From Micromonospora sp. CB01531 (GTDB taxonomy: Bacteria > Actinomycetota > Actinomycetes > Mycobacteriales > Micromonosporaceae): a DNA stretch of 64,000 nucleotides. The notes under the pieces were generated by a model that was not told the origin of the DNA, made no database searches, and was given only the letters and a program-made list of their open reading frames with translations. Numbering within the stretch: position 1 is the stretch's first letter; every line of letters starts with the position of its first letter. The stretch is taken from the NCBI RefSeq assembly GCF_001905095.1, contig NZ_LWLS01000046.1, positions 116,017-180,016 of the forward strand, read 5' to 3'. Shown here in pieces: positions 1 to 8,919 of this stretch. Made by a program: the position numbers and the translations under genes.

Positions 1-518
1 GCGAGGACCCGCTGGTCGGGCAGGCCGCCGTTGTCCTTCTGCGGCGGGCTCACCACCACCAGCGAGCGGACCCCGGCCGCCTGGGCGGGGACGACGTTCA
101 TCACCACGGTCGACGGATACATGGCCAGGCCGCCCGGCACGTACAGGCCGACCCGGTCGACCGGCACCCAGCGCTCGGTCACCGTGCCGCCCGGCACCAC
201 CTGGGTGGTGTGGTCGGCGCGGCGCTGGTCGGCGTGGACCTTGCGGGCCCGGGTGATGGACTCCAGCAGGGCGGCGCGCACCTGGGGGTCGAGGCCGCCC
301 TCCGCCGCGCGGATCGTCTCCACCGGCACCCGCAGGCGCTCCGGGGAGATCCCGTCGAACCGTTCGCTCGCCTCCCGGATCGCTGGGTACCCATGCTCCC
401 GGACCGCCTCCACCAGGGGGCGGATCCGCTCGACGGCCACCGAGACGTCGAGCTGGGCACGGGGCAGCAGCCGGCGCGGGTCGCGCACGACGCCACGCAG
501 GTCGATCCGGTTCAGCAC
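1..518 (-). CDS. hisD: Histidinol dehydrogenase, N-terminal part (runs off window)
   Basis: Catalyses the last two NAD-dependent oxidations of histidine synthesis (L-histidinol to L-histidine) in the cytosol. The minus-strand frame begins with a GTG at 518 (VLNRIDLRG) and continues through ERFDGI and then [14 protein letters not shown] and [17 protein letters not shown], which are hallmark HisD segments around the NAD-binding region. Only about 172 residues are inside the window; the catalytic and zinc-binding C-terminal half lies beyond position 1. The gene is divergent from the Lon-domain gene, with a spacer of about 107 bases. The start was chosen because homologues begin with this LNRIDLRG segment. 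The rest of a his operon cannot be judged from here. Confidence 0.93.
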   Translation of the reverse strand, partial: MLNRIDLRGVVRDPRRLLPRAQLDVSVAVERIRPLVEAVREHGYPAIREASERFDGISPERLRVPVETIRAAEGGLDPQVRAALLESITRARKVHADQRRADHTTQVVPGGTVTERWVPVDRVGLYVPGGLAMYPSTVVMNVVPAQAAGVRSLVVVSPPQKDNGGLPDQRVL

Positions 519-625
519 CCTTGCGAGTCTAGGCCGCCGCCCCGGAGCCGACCCGCGCCGCCCGCAGGCCGGGACGGTGAGCCGGGACACGCGGGATGGT
601 GCCCGGTCCGACTACCCTCGGACGC

Positions 626-1327
626 GTGAGCGCACGGCTGCCGGTGTTCCCGCTCGGGACGGTCCTGTTCCCTGGGCTGGTCCTGCCGCTGCACATCTTC
701 GAGGAGCGCTACCGGGCGCTGGTGCGCCACCTGGTCGGGCTGCCGGAGGGCGCGCCCCGGGAGTTCGGGGTGGTGGCGATCCAGGCCGGCTGGGAGGTCG
801 CCGCCGGGCCGCCGGGCCGGCCGACCCTCGGCGGCGGGCAGGTCACGCTGCACGAGGTGGGCTGCACCGCGGAGCTGCGGCAGGTCACCGAGCTGGCCGA
901 CGGCGGGTTCGACATCGTCACCGTGGGCCGGCGGCGGTTCCGCATCGCCGGCGTCGACGCGGGCGCCACGCCGTACCTGACCGCCGAGGTGGAGTGGCTG
1001 CCCGAGCCGGCCGGCACCGACGAGGTAGCCGACCTGCTGGCCGCCCGGGTGATCTCGGTCTTCCGGCAGTATCTCGGGCTGATCCGGCCGGACCCGCAGG
1101 AGATCTCCGAGCAGCTGCCGGAGGATCCCACGGTGCTGTCGCACCTGGTCGCCGCGACCGCCGCGCTGACCGTCGCCGACCGGCAGCGGCTGCTCGCCAT
1201 CGACGACACCGCCGCCCGGCTCCGGGCCGAGCTTCAACTGCTCCACCGGGAGACGGCGCTGCTGCGCGAGGTCCGGGCTGTGCCGGTGCCGCTCAGCGAG
1301 CTGGCGGGTCCCCCGGTGCCGAACTGA
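626..1327 (+). CDS. Lon substrate-binding (LON) domain protein
   Basis: A 233-residue stand-alone LON domain protein. The N-terminus ARLPVFPLGTVLFPGLVLPLHIFEERY is the typical first motif of the Lon protease N-terminal domain, followed by the FDIVTVGRRRFRI strand; there is no AAA or Ser-Lys protease domain, so it is a substrate- or partner-binding relative, not a protease. Exact function unknown. GTG 626 is preferred because a -10 like TACCCT (613-618) lies exactly 7 bases upstream, suggesting a leaderless mRNA; the longer reading from 596 adds a tail that does not match the family. The 3' end overlaps the convergent DUF2567 gene by 35 bases. Confidence 0.85.
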   Translation: MSARLPVFPLGTVLFPGLVLPLHIFEERYRALVRHLVGLPEGAPREFGVVAIQAGWEVAAGPPGRPTLGGGQVTLHEVGCTAELRQVTELADGGFDIVTVGRRRFRIAGVDAGATPYLTAEVEWLPEPAGTDEVADLLAARVISVFRQYLGLIRPDPQEISEQLPEDPTVLSHLVAATAALTVADRQRLLAIDDTAARLRAELQLLHRETALLREVRAVPVPLSELAGPPVPN

Positions 1328-2150
1328 GCTCCGGGCCGCCCGGCGGCCAGCCGTCGTCCAGCTCCGGCTCCGGGCGCAGCGACGGCCACCGCGACCAGCC
1401 GGCCAGCAGGGTGTACGTCACGGCCGCGCCGAACGCGGGCAGGAGCAGGTTGCCGTACGGCACGGGCAGCAGCCCGAGCAACCAGTCGATCCCGCCGGCC
1501 CGCAGGTCGGCGGGCTTGGTGAAGACCGTCCCGTCCGGCGCGGTGGCCAGCAGCCGGTGGTAGGCGCCGAGCCCGATCCGGCGGCCGACCTGCCAGGCCA
1601 CCAGGGCGGCGCCGAGGCCGCCGAGGGTCCCGGCGAACAGGCCGACCGGGCCGCGCCGGCCGCGCAGCAGGAGCCACAGCGCGATCGCGGCGAGCACCCC
1701 GAAGCCGAGCCCGAGCAGGCTGAACCAGCCGTCGGCGGCGATCGGCTGCTCCGGCTGCGGGGTGGCGTAGATGGCGCCGCCGGCGGTCTTCTGCACCGGG
1801 GTGCCGGGGGCCACCCCTGCCCAGAGCAGCCCGAGGGGCGCGCCCAGCACGGCCAGCAGGACCGCGGCGGCGAGGGTGGTCCGGGCCACCTTGAGCCGGC
1901 CACCGCCGCCGACGGCCACCGGGGTCTCCCCGGGCTCGGCACCGACCACGTCCGGATGCCCGGCGAGCTGGTCCGCGCCGGGCGCGGTCACGGCGTCGGC
2001 CGGCCGGGCCCCGTCGGACGTGTCCGCCGGCTGGTCGGTGGCCGGCTCGGGTCGGGTGGAAGGCTCCGGTCCGCCGGACGGACGTGCGGCGTCGTCGGGC
2101 GCGCCGGCACGGTCGGCGGCCCGCTCGGGATCAGGGGTGTCCGGACTCAC
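1293..2150 (-). CDS. DUF2567-type membrane protein
   Basis: A 285-residue protein with a Pro/Ala/Asp-rich, probably disordered cytoplasmic N-terminus (about residues 1-85), then four likely membrane segments (roughly 90-112, 140-160, 168-188 and 232-252). The extracytoplasmic loop between segments 1 and 2 carries AGGAIYATPQPEQPIAADGWFS, and a short loop near residue 210 carries the LRAGGIDWLLGLLPVPYG segment. It resembles actinobacterial DUF2567 proteins, whose function is unknown. GTG start at 2150 with AGAGGA upstream. Tail-to-tail overlap with the LON gene. Family recognition is from memory of the pattern, so moderate. Confidence 0.7.
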   Translation of the reverse strand: MSPDTPDPERAADRAGAPDDAARPSGGPEPSTRPEPATDQPADTSDGARPADAVTAPGADQLAGHPDVVGAEPGETPVAVGGGGRLKVARTTLAAAVLLAVLGAPLGLLWAGVAPGTPVQKTAGGAIYATPQPEQPIAADGWFSLLGLGFGVLAAIALWLLLRGRRGPVGLFAGTLGGLGAALVAWQVGRRIGLGAYHRLLATAPDGTVFTKPADLRAGGIDWLLGLLPVPYGNLLLPAFGAAVTYTLLAGWSRWPSLRPEPELDDGWPPGGPELSSAPGDPPAR

Positions 2151-2197
2151 CCGGTGATCCTCTCAGGCGGCGGGCCGGCGCGGGGCGGCGGTGGCGG

Positions 2198-3757
2198 TCA
2201 GCGGGCGAACGGCTCCAGCATCACCGCGACGGCCTTGAGCCACGCCTGCCGGGTCTCCGCCTGGAGCTGGTGGTAGTCGATCGAGGAGCCGGTCTCCAGC
2301 GCCGGGTCGTAGGGCACCACGGTGACCGCCCGGGTCCGGGTGGCGAAGTGCCGTTCCAGGTCGTCCTGGATCGAGGTACGCCGCGGCGTCGGGCAGGAGA
2401 TCAGGGTCACCGCGTTGTCAGCCAGCTCGCCCATCCCCACCTCGTGCAGCAGGTCGAGCATCCAGTCCGCACTGAACGCGGCGTCCTCGCGGGGCACGGT
2501 GGTCACCACGAGCTGGTCGGCGGCCTGCATGACGGTACGCCAGTTCGGGCTCTCCACGTTGTTGCCGGTGTCCACGCAGACCACCTCGTGGGTACGCCGC
2601 AGCAGCTCCAACACCCGCTTGACGGTGAACTGGTCCAGCCGCTGGGCGAACCGGGGGCTCTCCTCCCCGGCCAGCACGTCGTACGAGCCGTCGGAGGCGT
2701 GCCGCAGGTAGTCGTCGAGGTGCTCCAGCAGGGTGGCGCCCTCCAGGATCTCGATCTGGGCGAGATCGTGGATCAGGTGCCGGATGGTGCGGGCGTGCCG
2801 GGCGCTGCCGGCCCGCAGGCCGAGGGTGCCGCGCAGCTCGTTGTCGTCCCAGGCGAGGACGCCGCGGCCACGGACGCTGCCCACGGTGGCCGCGGCGAGC
2901 ACGGTCGCGGTGGTCTTGTGCACCCCGCCCTTGGGATTGGCGAAGGCGAGCACCCGGGGGCGGCCCAGCTCGCGGCGGAGCACACCGACGGCCCGCTCCA
3001 CCTCGTCATCCGGCTTCGGGGCCCGCCACTCGACCCGGGCCGGCTCGACCCGGGCCGGCTCGACCCGGGCCGGCTCGACCCGGGCCGGGTAGCCCTCGAC
3101 GGGCGGCTGCTGCGCGGGAACAGGTGGGGGCGGCGCCGGCGACTGGTGGTTCTCCGGCCGGTAGCGGCCCCGGTCCAGCAACGCGTACCGGGACTCCACC
3201 GGCGGCGGGTCGGGCCGGTAGCCGGGCTCCGGCAACCCGTACCGGGGCTCGACGGAGGCGGTGCCCCGGCCGCGCGGCTCCGGGTCCGGGTGGCCCGGCT
3301 CCGGTTCGGCGCGGTACTTCGGCTCGGCCCGCCAGGACGGCTCGGGGCCGTCCGGGTGGCCCGGCTCCGGTTCGGCGCGGTACTTCGGCTCGGCCCGCCA
3401 GGACGGCTCGGGGCCGTCCGGGTGGCCCGGCTCCGGCTCGGCGCGGTACGTCGGCTCGCCGCCGTACCGCGGTTCGAGGCGGTGGGCCGGCTCCACCCGG
3501 TAGGTCGCCTCCACCCGGTAGGGCGGCTGCTCGGCGCCGTACGGCGGCTCGGCGAGGCGCCCGACGGCCGGTGCCCGGCCGGTCCAGCCGGCGCTGCGCC
3601 GCGGCAGCGGCTCGGCGGCGGGTGGGGGCTCCGCGGGGCGGTGGTCGGCGTCGATCTGCTCCGCGCCACGGCCGCCGTGTCGGGCCCGGTCGAGCAGCGC
3701 CCGCCACCGCGGTGCCGGCTCAGCCTGCCGACCCCAGCCGGTTTCGCTGCCGTCCAA
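2198..3757 (-). CDS. ParA/MinD-like ATPase with repeat-rich N-terminus
   Basis: A 519-residue protein. Residues 1 to about 245 are Pro/Glu/Arg-rich, low in complexity and built partly from tandem repeats (EPGHPDGPEPSWRAEPKYRA-type units and four PARVE units). The C-terminal half is a MinD/ParA fold: FANPKGGVHKTTATVLAAA is the deviant Walker A (KGGVxKTT), followed by VLAWDDNELRGTLGLR and VVCVDTGNNVESPNWRTVM, the Walker B-like strand. The usual second glycine (KGGVGKTT) is histidine here. Such proteins with long acidic/proline tails occur in actinobacteria, often linked to type VII secretion or cell-pole positioning, but no secretion genes are nearby, so the role is open. The start is TTG at 3757; no better ATG or GTG is visible upstream in frame. 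Confidence 0.8.
   Translation of the reverse strand: MDGSETGWGRQAEPAPRWRALLDRARHGGRGAEQIDADHRPAEPPPAAEPLPRRSAGWTGRAPAVGRLAEPPYGAEQPPYRVEATYRVEPAHRLEPRYGGEPTYRAEPEPGHPDGPEPSWRAEPKYRAEPEPGHPDGPEPSWRAEPKYRAEPEPGHPDPEPRGRGTASVEPRYGLPEPGYRPDPPPVESRYALLDRGRYRPENHQSPAPPPPVPAQQPPVEGYPARVEPARVEPARVEPARVEWRAPKPDDEVERAVGVLRRELGRPRVLAFANPKGGVHKTTATVLAAATVGSVRGRGVLAWDDNELRGTLGLRAGSARHARTIRHLIHDLAQIEILEGATLLEHLDDYLRHASDGSYDVLAGEESPRFAQRLDQFTVKRVLELLRRTHEVVCVDTGNNVESPNWRTVMQAADQLVVTTVPREDAAFSADWMLDLLHEVGMGELADNAVTLISCPTPRRTSIQDDLERHFATRTRAVTVVPYDPALETGSSIDYHQLQAETRQAWLKAVAVMLEPFAR
3029..3088. repeat. Four tandem 15-base units coding PARVE
   Basis: Four perfect copies of a 15-base unit (ctcgacccgggccgg) in a row, inside the ParA-like gene. 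They encode PARVE repeated on the minus strand at the end of the disordered region, just before the ATPase domain. Unit length is a multiple of three, so copy number can change without breaking the frame. Confidence 0.95.
3291..3452. repeat. Tandem 66-base coding repeat, two full units plus a partial third
   Basis: Units start at 3291, 3357 and 3423 with a 66-base period; the first two are identical over essentially their whole length and the third diverges after about 30 bases. Each encodes 22 residues (core EPGHPDGPEPSWRAEPKYRA) of the ParA-like protein linker. The near identity suggests recent duplication and likely length variation between strains. Confidence 0.95.
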
Positions 3758-3895
3758 GGCTTCGTCCTCCCCAGCCGTCGATCTCCGCCTGACAGGCTAC
3801 GAACGAAACCCTATTCAAACCACACCCCCGCGCGCACATCCCCCCGGTGGCCCTCCTCACCGTCGCTCCAGACGACGGCCGCCGGCGACCACGTC

Positions 3896-4810
3896 TCAGG
3901 AGGTGGGAGCGGGGTTCGGGGATCCCGGACCGGCGGCCGGGCCGCCGGAGGACGGTGCGGACCCGCGCATCGTCGGTGCGGCTTCCGACGAATCGCCCAC
4001 CGCGCCGGCGCCGGGGGTCGGCGCGGCCAGCCCGGTGTCGACCGGCGGCCGGGCCACGTCCCGCTGCTCGGGCAGCGGTGGGGTGAACACCGTGCGGTCC
4101 AGCCGGCGCACCTCCGGCGCCGGGTCGACCACCCGTACGCCGGGGCGGGTGGCCAGGGCCCGCAGCGCCGACGGGCCGTCCCGCACCACTGCGGCGTACA
4201 CGCAGGCGCAGCCCGACCGGTAGCCGGCCGCCTCCTCGGCCGAGACCGCCGCCCCCGTGTCGTACACCCGACGCAGCTCGGGATCGGCGGAGGCGGTCGG
4301 GGCGGCGGCGCGCGCCCGGTAGTCGGCGGCCTCCCGGTCCTTGCGGGCGGCCACCTCGGCCATCCCGGCGACCACGTCGTCCGGCAGCCGCAGCGCGGCG
4401 ATCCGGACGATCTCGGTCTGCCGCCCGGCCAACGGCACCCGGGCGACCACCGCCGAGACCGGCGTCGCGCCGAGCGCGGTGGCCAGCTGCGCCGGCGTCA
4501 GGTACGCCGCGAACGAGACCAGCGCGTAGTCGCCCGGCCCGGGGTCGGGCGGCCCGAGCGCGGCCAGTTCGGCGGAGGCGGCCCGCAGATATGCCGGGAT
4601 GGCGTCGCCCTCCGCCACCCCGACCCGGGTGACCTCGCCGACCGTGCGGTCACCCACCGGCTCGCGGCGGCGGTCCCAGACGGCGGCGACCAGTACCGCC
4701 AGCGCGCAGGCCAGCGCGATCCAGGTGAGCAGGCTGGACCGCGCCGGACCGCGCCGGGGCGGATGCGGCGGCGGTACGTCGGCGGGCGGGCTGCTCGTCG
4801 GGCGGTCCAT
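3896..4810 (-). CDS. Membrane-anchored protein of unknown function
   Basis: A 304-residue protein with one N-terminal membrane anchor (about residues 27-46, LLTWIALACALAVLVAAVW) preceded by a Pro/Arg-rich cytoplasmic tail; the remaining ~255 residues should face outside. No enzyme motif is recognised. A CxC pair (GYRSGCACVYAAVV) lies near residue 200, and the C-terminus (from about 250) is Pro/Ala/Gly-rich and disordered. It sits 9 bases upstream of the rluD-type gene's stop on the same strand, so both are probably translated from one transcript reading lspA-rluD-this gene. Function unknown. Confidence 0.65.
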   Translation of the reverse strand: MDRPTSSPPADVPPPHPPRRGPARSSLLTWIALACALAVLVAAVWDRRREPVGDRTVGEVTRVGVAEGDAIPAYLRAASAELAALGPPDPGPGDYALVSFAAYLTPAQLATALGATPVSAVVARVPLAGRQTEIVRIAALRLPDDVVAGMAEVAARKDREAADYRARAAAPTASADPELRRVYDTGAAVSAEEAAGYRSGCACVYAAVVRDGPSALRALATRPGVRVVDPAPEVRRLDRTVFTPPLPEQRDVARPPVDTGLAAPTPGAGAVGDSSEAAPTMRGSAPSSGGPAAGPGSPNPAPTS

Positions 4811-4819
4811 GGCGGCGGG

Positions 4820-5764
4820 TCAGTCGCGGAGGGTCTCCAGCGCCCGGGCCAGGTCGTCCGGGTAGTCGCTGACGAAGGTGACCTCCTCGGCCGTCCGTGG
4901 GTGCAGGAAGCTCAGCGAGCGGGCGTGCAGCCACTGCCGGGTCAGCCCGAGGCGGGCCGCCAGGGTCGGGTCGGCACCGTAGGTGAGGTCGCCCACACAG
5001 GGGTGCCGGAGGGTGGAGAAGTGCACCCGGATCTGGTGAGTGCGCCCGGTCTCCAGCTTGACGTCGAGCAGGCTGGCCGCCGGAAACGCCTCCAGGGTGT
5101 CGTAGTGGGTGATGCTCGGCTTGCCGCCGGAGACCACCGCCCAGCGGTAGTCGTGGTGCGGGTGCCGGTCGATCGGGGCGTCGATGGTGCCGCGCAGCGG
5201 GTCCGGGTGGCCCTGCACCACGGCGTGGTAGCGCTTCTCCACCTCGCGGTACTTGAACGCCCGCTTCAACGCGGTGTACGCCGGCTCGCTCTTGGCCACC
5301 ACCATGATCCCGGTGGTGCCCACGTCGAGCCGGTGCACCACGCCCTGCCGCTCGGCGGCGCCGCTGGTGGAGATCCGGTGGCCGATCGCGGCCAGCGCGC
5401 CGATGACCGTCGGCCCGGTCCAGCCGGGGCTCGGGTGGGCGGCCACGCCGACCGGCTTGTCCACCACCACGATGTCGTCGTCGGCGTGGACCACGGTCAG
5501 GCCCGGCACGGCCTGCGGCACGACGGTGGGCGGGGCGGCCGGCGCGGGCAGGGTCACCTCCAGCCAGGAGCCCGCCTTGACCTTGTGCGAGTTGGGCCGT
5601 ACGACGCCGTCGACCAGCGCGTCCCCGGCGTCGACCAGGGCCGCGGCGGCGGTCCGGGAGAGCCCGAACAGCCGGGACACGGCCTGGTCCAGCCGCAGGC
5701 CCTCGAGACCGTCCGGGACGGGCAGCGACCGGTGGTCGCCGCCGGTGGCGAAGACGGAGGTCAC
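4820..5764 (-). CDS. rluD: RluA/RluD-family 23S rRNA pseudouridine synthase
   Basis: Isomerises uridines to pseudouridine in structured RNA, most likely 23S rRNA. 314 residues: an N-terminal S4-like RNA-binding domain ([23 protein letters not shown]... to about residue 80), then the synthase domain with [15 protein letters not shown], whose aspartate is the catalytic residue, and the C-terminal [12 protein letters not shown] motif. GTG 5764 is chosen because its codon overlaps the lspA stop (TGA 5763-5761), giving GTGA coupling, as is usual for lspA-rluD pairs. A longer reading to 6064 would run through lspA and is rejected. Assignment to RluD rather than RluA/RluC is by the S4 domain and gene context. 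Confidence 0.92.
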   Translation of the reverse strand: MTSVFATGGDHRSLPVPDGLEGLRLDQAVSRLFGLSRTAAAALVDAGDALVDGVVRPNSHKVKAGSWLEVTLPAPAAPPTVVPQAVPGLTVVHADDDIVVVDKPVGVAAHPSPGWTGPTVIGALAAIGHRISTSGAAERQGVVHRLDVGTTGIMVVAKSEPAYTALKRAFKYREVEKRYHAVVQGHPDPLRGTIDAPIDRHPHHDYRWAVVSGGKPSITHYDTLEAFPAASLLDVKLETGRTHQIRVHFSTLRHPCVGDLTYGADPTLAARLGLTRQWLHARSLSFLHPRTAEEVTFVSDYPDDLARALETLRD

Positions 5765-6417
5765 GCGCGCTCCCGCTGCTCGCCGCCGGTGGCCGTCCCG
5801 GCGGCGTCCGCCTGCTGCGCCGACCGGGCGCCGGCCCGGCTGCCGTCCCGCTGCCGGCCGGTCAGCTCCAGCAGCACGGCCAGGATCACCCCGCAGACCA
5901 GGGAGCTGTCGGCCAGGTTGAACACCGGCCAGACCTGCCCGTACGGGTCGAACAGGCTGATCATGTCGACCACGTGGCCGACGAAGTGGCCGGGGGCCCG
6001 GAAGATCCGGTCGGTCAGGTTGCCGAGCGCCCCACCGAGCACCAGCCCGAGCGAGACGGCCCACGGCAGCGAGCGCAGTCGCAGCGCCATCCAGCCGATC
6101 CAGGCGATCACGCCGATGGTGATCAGCGGGAAAACCCAGGTGTGGTCGGAGCCGATGCTCCAGGCCGCGCCGCTGTTGCGGGTGAGGGTGAGGTAGACGG
6201 TGCCGCCGAGCAGGGACACCGGCCCCCGGCCGGTCAGCTCCGAGAGGGCGAGCTGCTTGGTGGCCAGGTCGGCGAGCAGCGCGAACAGGGCGACGCCGAG
6301 GAGGATCCCGATCGCCCTGCGGCGGGACACCCCGGCGCGTGACTCAGCGGTGCCGGACCCGGCGGGCGGTGCTGCGGTCATCTGCTCCCCATCGACGCTT
6401 TCGACGGTGACCCTCAC
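5761..6417 (-). CDS. lspA: Lipoprotein signal peptidase (signal peptidase II)
   Basis: Membrane aspartyl protease that removes signal peptides from diacylglyceryl-modified prolipoproteins. Four membrane segments are visible. The two catalytic aspartates are in [10 protein letters not shown] and [13 protein letters not shown]; the [11 protein letters not shown] segment is also typical. 218 residues, a little longer than the usual ~160-200 because of a hydrophilic N-terminal extension and a C-terminal [14 protein letters not shown] tail. GTG 6417 is the longest start; ATG 6381 (MTAAPPAG) is a good alternative. It overlaps the rluD start by four bases. Confidence 0.95.
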   Translation of the reverse strand: MRVTVESVDGEQMTAAPPAGSGTAESRAGVSRRRAIGILLGVALFALLADLATKQLALSELTGRGPVSLLGGTVYLTLTRNSGAAWSIGSDHTWVFPLITIGVIAWIGWMALRLRSLPWAVSLGLVLGGALGNLTDRIFRAPGHFVGHVVDMISLFDPYGQVWPVFNLADSSLVCGVILAVLLELTGRQRDGSRAGARSAQQADAAGTATGGEQRERA

Positions 6418-6444
6418 CGTCTCCGTTCCGCCGGGGAGCGGACC

Positions 6445-6864
6445 TCAGCGCCGCTCCTCCAGCTGCTTGCAGGTCACGCAGAGGGTGGCCGACGGGAACG
6501 CGGCGAGCCGCTCCACCGGGATCGGGTTGCCGCACCGCTCGCACCAGCCGTACCCACCCTCGTCGAGCCGCTCCAGGGCGCGCTCGACCTGCGTGATCCG
6601 CTCCTTGATGCTGTTGGCGAGGGAGATCTCCTGCTCCCGCTCGAACGTCTTGGTGCCGGTGTCGGCCTGGTCGTCCCCGGCCGAGTCGGTCAGCCGATCG
6701 CGCTGCAGCTCGGTGATCTCGCTCAGCGTCTGATCGTACTCGGCGTTGAGCTCGTCCCGCCGGGCCGCCAGCGCGGCCCGGATCTTCTCGGTCTCCGCCG
6801 CGCTGCGGGTGGCCTTCGCCACCGGCTTTCGGCCGGCGGTCCTGGTGTCGGCTGGCTTCGCCAT
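6445..6864 (-). CDS. DksA/TraR-type C4 zinc-finger protein
   Basis: 139 residues. An N-terminal basic stretch (AKPADTRTAGRKPVAKA) is followed by a predicted coiled coil (about 25-85) and a C4 zinc finger CERCG-x14-CVTC near residues 112-134. This architecture fits the TraR/DksA family, which binds the secondary channel of RNA polymerase; the actinobacterial members are often found next to lspA, as here. The ATG at 6864 has GGGAGCTGAC upstream; the longer frame to 7056 lacks support. A promoter with good -35 and -10 boxes lies upstream (6990-7018). The gene may be co-transcribed with lspA, 28 bases downstream. Confidence 0.87.
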   Translation of the reverse strand: MAKPADTRTAGRKPVAKATRSAAETEKIRAALAARRDELNAEYDQTLSEITELQRDRLTDSAGDDQADTGTKTFEREQEISLANSIKERITQVERALERLDEGGYGWCERCGNPIPVERLAAFPSATLCVTCKQLEERR

Positions 6865-6989
6865 CGTCAGCTCCCTTGGCCGCGTGCCGCGGCGGTCGGC
6901 GGTGCCCGGGCAGGGGACACCGGCGTGGGTCTCCCCCAGTTGCAAAACGGGCGCACGGCGACGCGGGCCGTGCACTCCGGAGGGTGGCA

Positions 6990-7018
6990 AGAATACGGAA
7001 CGTACAGGCGTCCGACAA
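6990..7018 (-). promoter_or_regulatory. Predicted promoter for the dksA-like gene/lspA operon
   Basis: On the minus strand TTGTCG (7018-7013) and TATTCT (6995-6990) are separated by 17 bases, close to the housekeeping sigma consensus and conspicuous in this GC-rich background. Expected RNA start near 6983, about 120 bases before the ATG at 6864. Confidence 0.65.
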
Positions 7019-7088
7019 CGTGCCGCACCGTCGCACCGCGATTCAGCCCCGAACAACCACCAATCGGGGCAAAAGGAACGCTAGCAGA

Positions 7089-8591
7089 TCATCCGTCCCG
7101 GTCCTCGCCGTACTCGCCAAACCAGCGGGCCAGTCTCCCGCGACGGCTCACCGCGCGCAGCCGTCGCTCCACCTCGTCGCGGACCTCGGCAGTGGCGACG
7201 ATCAGCAGGCTGTCCCCGACCTTCAGCCGGGTGTCCAGGCCGGGCACGAAGCCCGCTCCGTCGCGCAGCACCAGAGTCACCGAGGCACCCACCGGAAGCC
7301 GCAGCTCGTCCACGTGCACCCCGCCCAGCCGGGACCCCGGGGGCACCTCGACCTGGAGCAGGTCGGCTCGCATCCGTTCCAACGGCGCGGTCTCCACGCG
7401 GATCTCGGCCGCCTCGGCCGGCGCGGTCACCCCGAGCCGGCGGGCCGCCGGGGCGAGGGTCCCGGCCTGGAGCAAGGTGAAGATCACCACCAGCACGAAG
7501 ACCGCGTCGAAGAGCCTTTCCGCCCCCGGCACCCGGGCCGACAGCGGGATGGTGGCCAGCACGATGGGCACCGCGCCGCGCAGCCCGGCCCAGGACAGGA
7601 AGAGCTGCTCGCGCGGGCGGAGCCGGAACGGCAGCGCGGAGACCGCCACCGACAGCGGGCGGGCCAGGAGCAGCAGGGCCAGCCCGGTGACCACGGCCGG
7701 CAGCACCGCCGCGTCCAGCCGGCTCGGCGAGACCAGCAGGCCCAGCAGGACGAACAGGCCGATCTGCGCCAGCCAGGCCAGCCCGTCGGCGAAGCCGAGG
7801 ATGGCCTGCCGGTGCGGCAGCCGGGCGTTGCCGAGCAGCACCCCGGCCACGTAGACGGCGAGGAAACCGGAGGCGTGCAGCACCGCGCCGGCCGCGTAGG
7901 CCAGCACCGTGAAGCCGACCACCGCGATCGGGTAGAGGCCGGCCGACGGGAGCGCCGCCCGGCGCAGCGTGTACCGGCCGGTGATCCCGGCAGCCACCCC
8001 GACCGCGGCGCCGACGCCCAGCTCGTACCCGACCAGGAGCACCTCGTACCACCACGGATGGGCGGCCGTCGCCCCCCGGGAGAGCAGCAGCACCACGATC
8101 ACCACGGGGGCGTCGTTCATGCCCGATTCGGCCTCCAGCGTGGCCACCAGGCGGGGCGGCAGGCGCAACCGGCGCAGGGTGGCGAAGACCGCCGCCGCGT
8201 CGGTCGAGGAGAGCACCGCCCCGTAGAGCAGGGCCAGCCGCCAGTCCAGCCCCAGCAGCAGGTGCACCACGAGCCCGACCACCAGGATGCTGACCAGCAC
8301 GCCGACCGTGGAGAGCGCGGCGGCCATCCCGAGCACCGGACGCAGTGTGCTCCACCGGGCGCTCAACCCGCCCTCGGCGATGATCACGATGAGGGCGCTG
8401 AACCCGAGCACCCGGGTCAGCTCGACGTCATGGAACCGGATGCCCAGCCCGGCCTCGCCGATCGCCACGCCCAGCGCGAGGTAGACCAGCAGACTCGGCA
8501 CGCCGAGCCGGGTGGAGACGCGCACCGCGCCCACGGCCACCAGCAGGACGGCCGCGCCGAGCAGCAGCGCGAGATCGAGCCCGGGGGTCAT
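7089..8591 (-). CDS. K+(Na+)/H+ antiporter with TrkA-C domain (CvrA/NhaP2 type)
   Basis: 500 residues. Residues 1 to about 390 form 12-13 membrane segments of the CPA1/CPA2 exchanger fold, with GAVLSSTDAAAVFATL and ESGMNDAPVVIVVL carrying the acidic ion-binding pair region; the rest is a cytoplasmic TrkA-C domain (PPGSRLGGVHVDELRLPVGASVTLVLRDG...VGDSLLIVAT) typical of NhaP2/CvrA potassium:proton antiporters regulated by ligand binding. Likely exports K+ or Na+ in exchange for protons. Ion specificity cannot be told from sequence. It is transcribed alone or with the DUF167 gene 22 bases upstream. Confidence 0.9.
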   Translation of the reverse strand: MTPGLDLALLLGAAVLLVAVGAVRVSTRLGVPSLLVYLALGVAIGEAGLGIRFHDVELTRVLGFSALIVIIAEGGLSARWSTLRPVLGMAAALSTVGVLVSILVVGLVVHLLLGLDWRLALLYGAVLSSTDAAAVFATLRRLRLPPRLVATLEAESGMNDAPVVIVVLLLSRGATAAHPWWYEVLLVGYELGVGAAVGVAAGITGRYTLRRAALPSAGLYPIAVVGFTVLAYAAGAVLHASGFLAVYVAGVLLGNARLPHRQAILGFADGLAWLAQIGLFVLLGLLVSPSRLDAAVLPAVVTGLALLLLARPLSVAVSALPFRLRPREQLFLSWAGLRGAVPIVLATIPLSARVPGAERLFDAVFVLVVIFTLLQAGTLAPAARRLGVTAPAEAAEIRVETAPLERMRADLLQVEVPPGSRLGGVHVDELRLPVGASVTLVLRDGAGFVPGLDTRLKVGDSLLIVATAEVRDEVERRLRAVSRRGRLARWFGEYGEDRDG

Positions 8592-8613
8592 CCGCGGCCG
8601 GCCCGGGCGGTCC

Positions 8614-8919
8614 TCACTCGGCCGATCCGTCGCGCAGCCGACGCAGCACGTCGCCCAGCCCGGCGGCCGGGCGCTCGACCAGGAAGAGCTTGTCCCGGCT
8701 GGCCGCGCCGGCGCGCAGGGAGACCGCCGCCGGCCGGACGCCGAGGGCGTCGGCCAGGGCTCGGCGGGCGGCCTCGGTGGCGCGCCCGTCCACAGCGGGG
8801 GCGTGCACGGCGATGACCAGGGCCGGCCCGTGCGGGCCGTCGAAGCGTCCGCCGACCCGGGCCCGGGCAGCGCCGGGCTTCACCCGGACGGCGACGGTGA
8901 GCGGGGCATCCATGGTCAT
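8614..8919 (-). CDS. DUF167 (YggU-like) protein
   Basis: 101 residues, a complete small alpha/beta DUF167 domain: VAVRVKPGAARARVGG, then IAVHAPAVDGRATEAARRALADALGV and SLRAGAASRDKLFLVE, all characteristic of the YggU family. Function unknown. ATG 8919 is chosen because it overlaps the upstream gene's TGA (ATGA 8919-8916); ATG 8913 is an in-frame alternative. The longer frame to 9330 is a shadow of the neighbour. Confidence 0.88.
   Translation of the reverse strand: MTMDAPLTVAVRVKPGAARARVGGRFDGPHGPALVIAVHAPAVDGRATEAARRALADALGVRPAAVSLRAGAASRDKLFLVERPAAGLGDVLRRLRDGSAE

Noticed and set aside
3288..3452. Regular tandem repeat that might be a CRISPR array
   Set aside because: Units are contiguous without unique spacers and code in frame for a protein linker.
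2084..6196. Open frame of 1370 codons on the plus strand
   Set aside because: Lies opposite six well-supported minus-strand genes; Arg/Gly/Pro/His-rich shadow caused by the high GC content.
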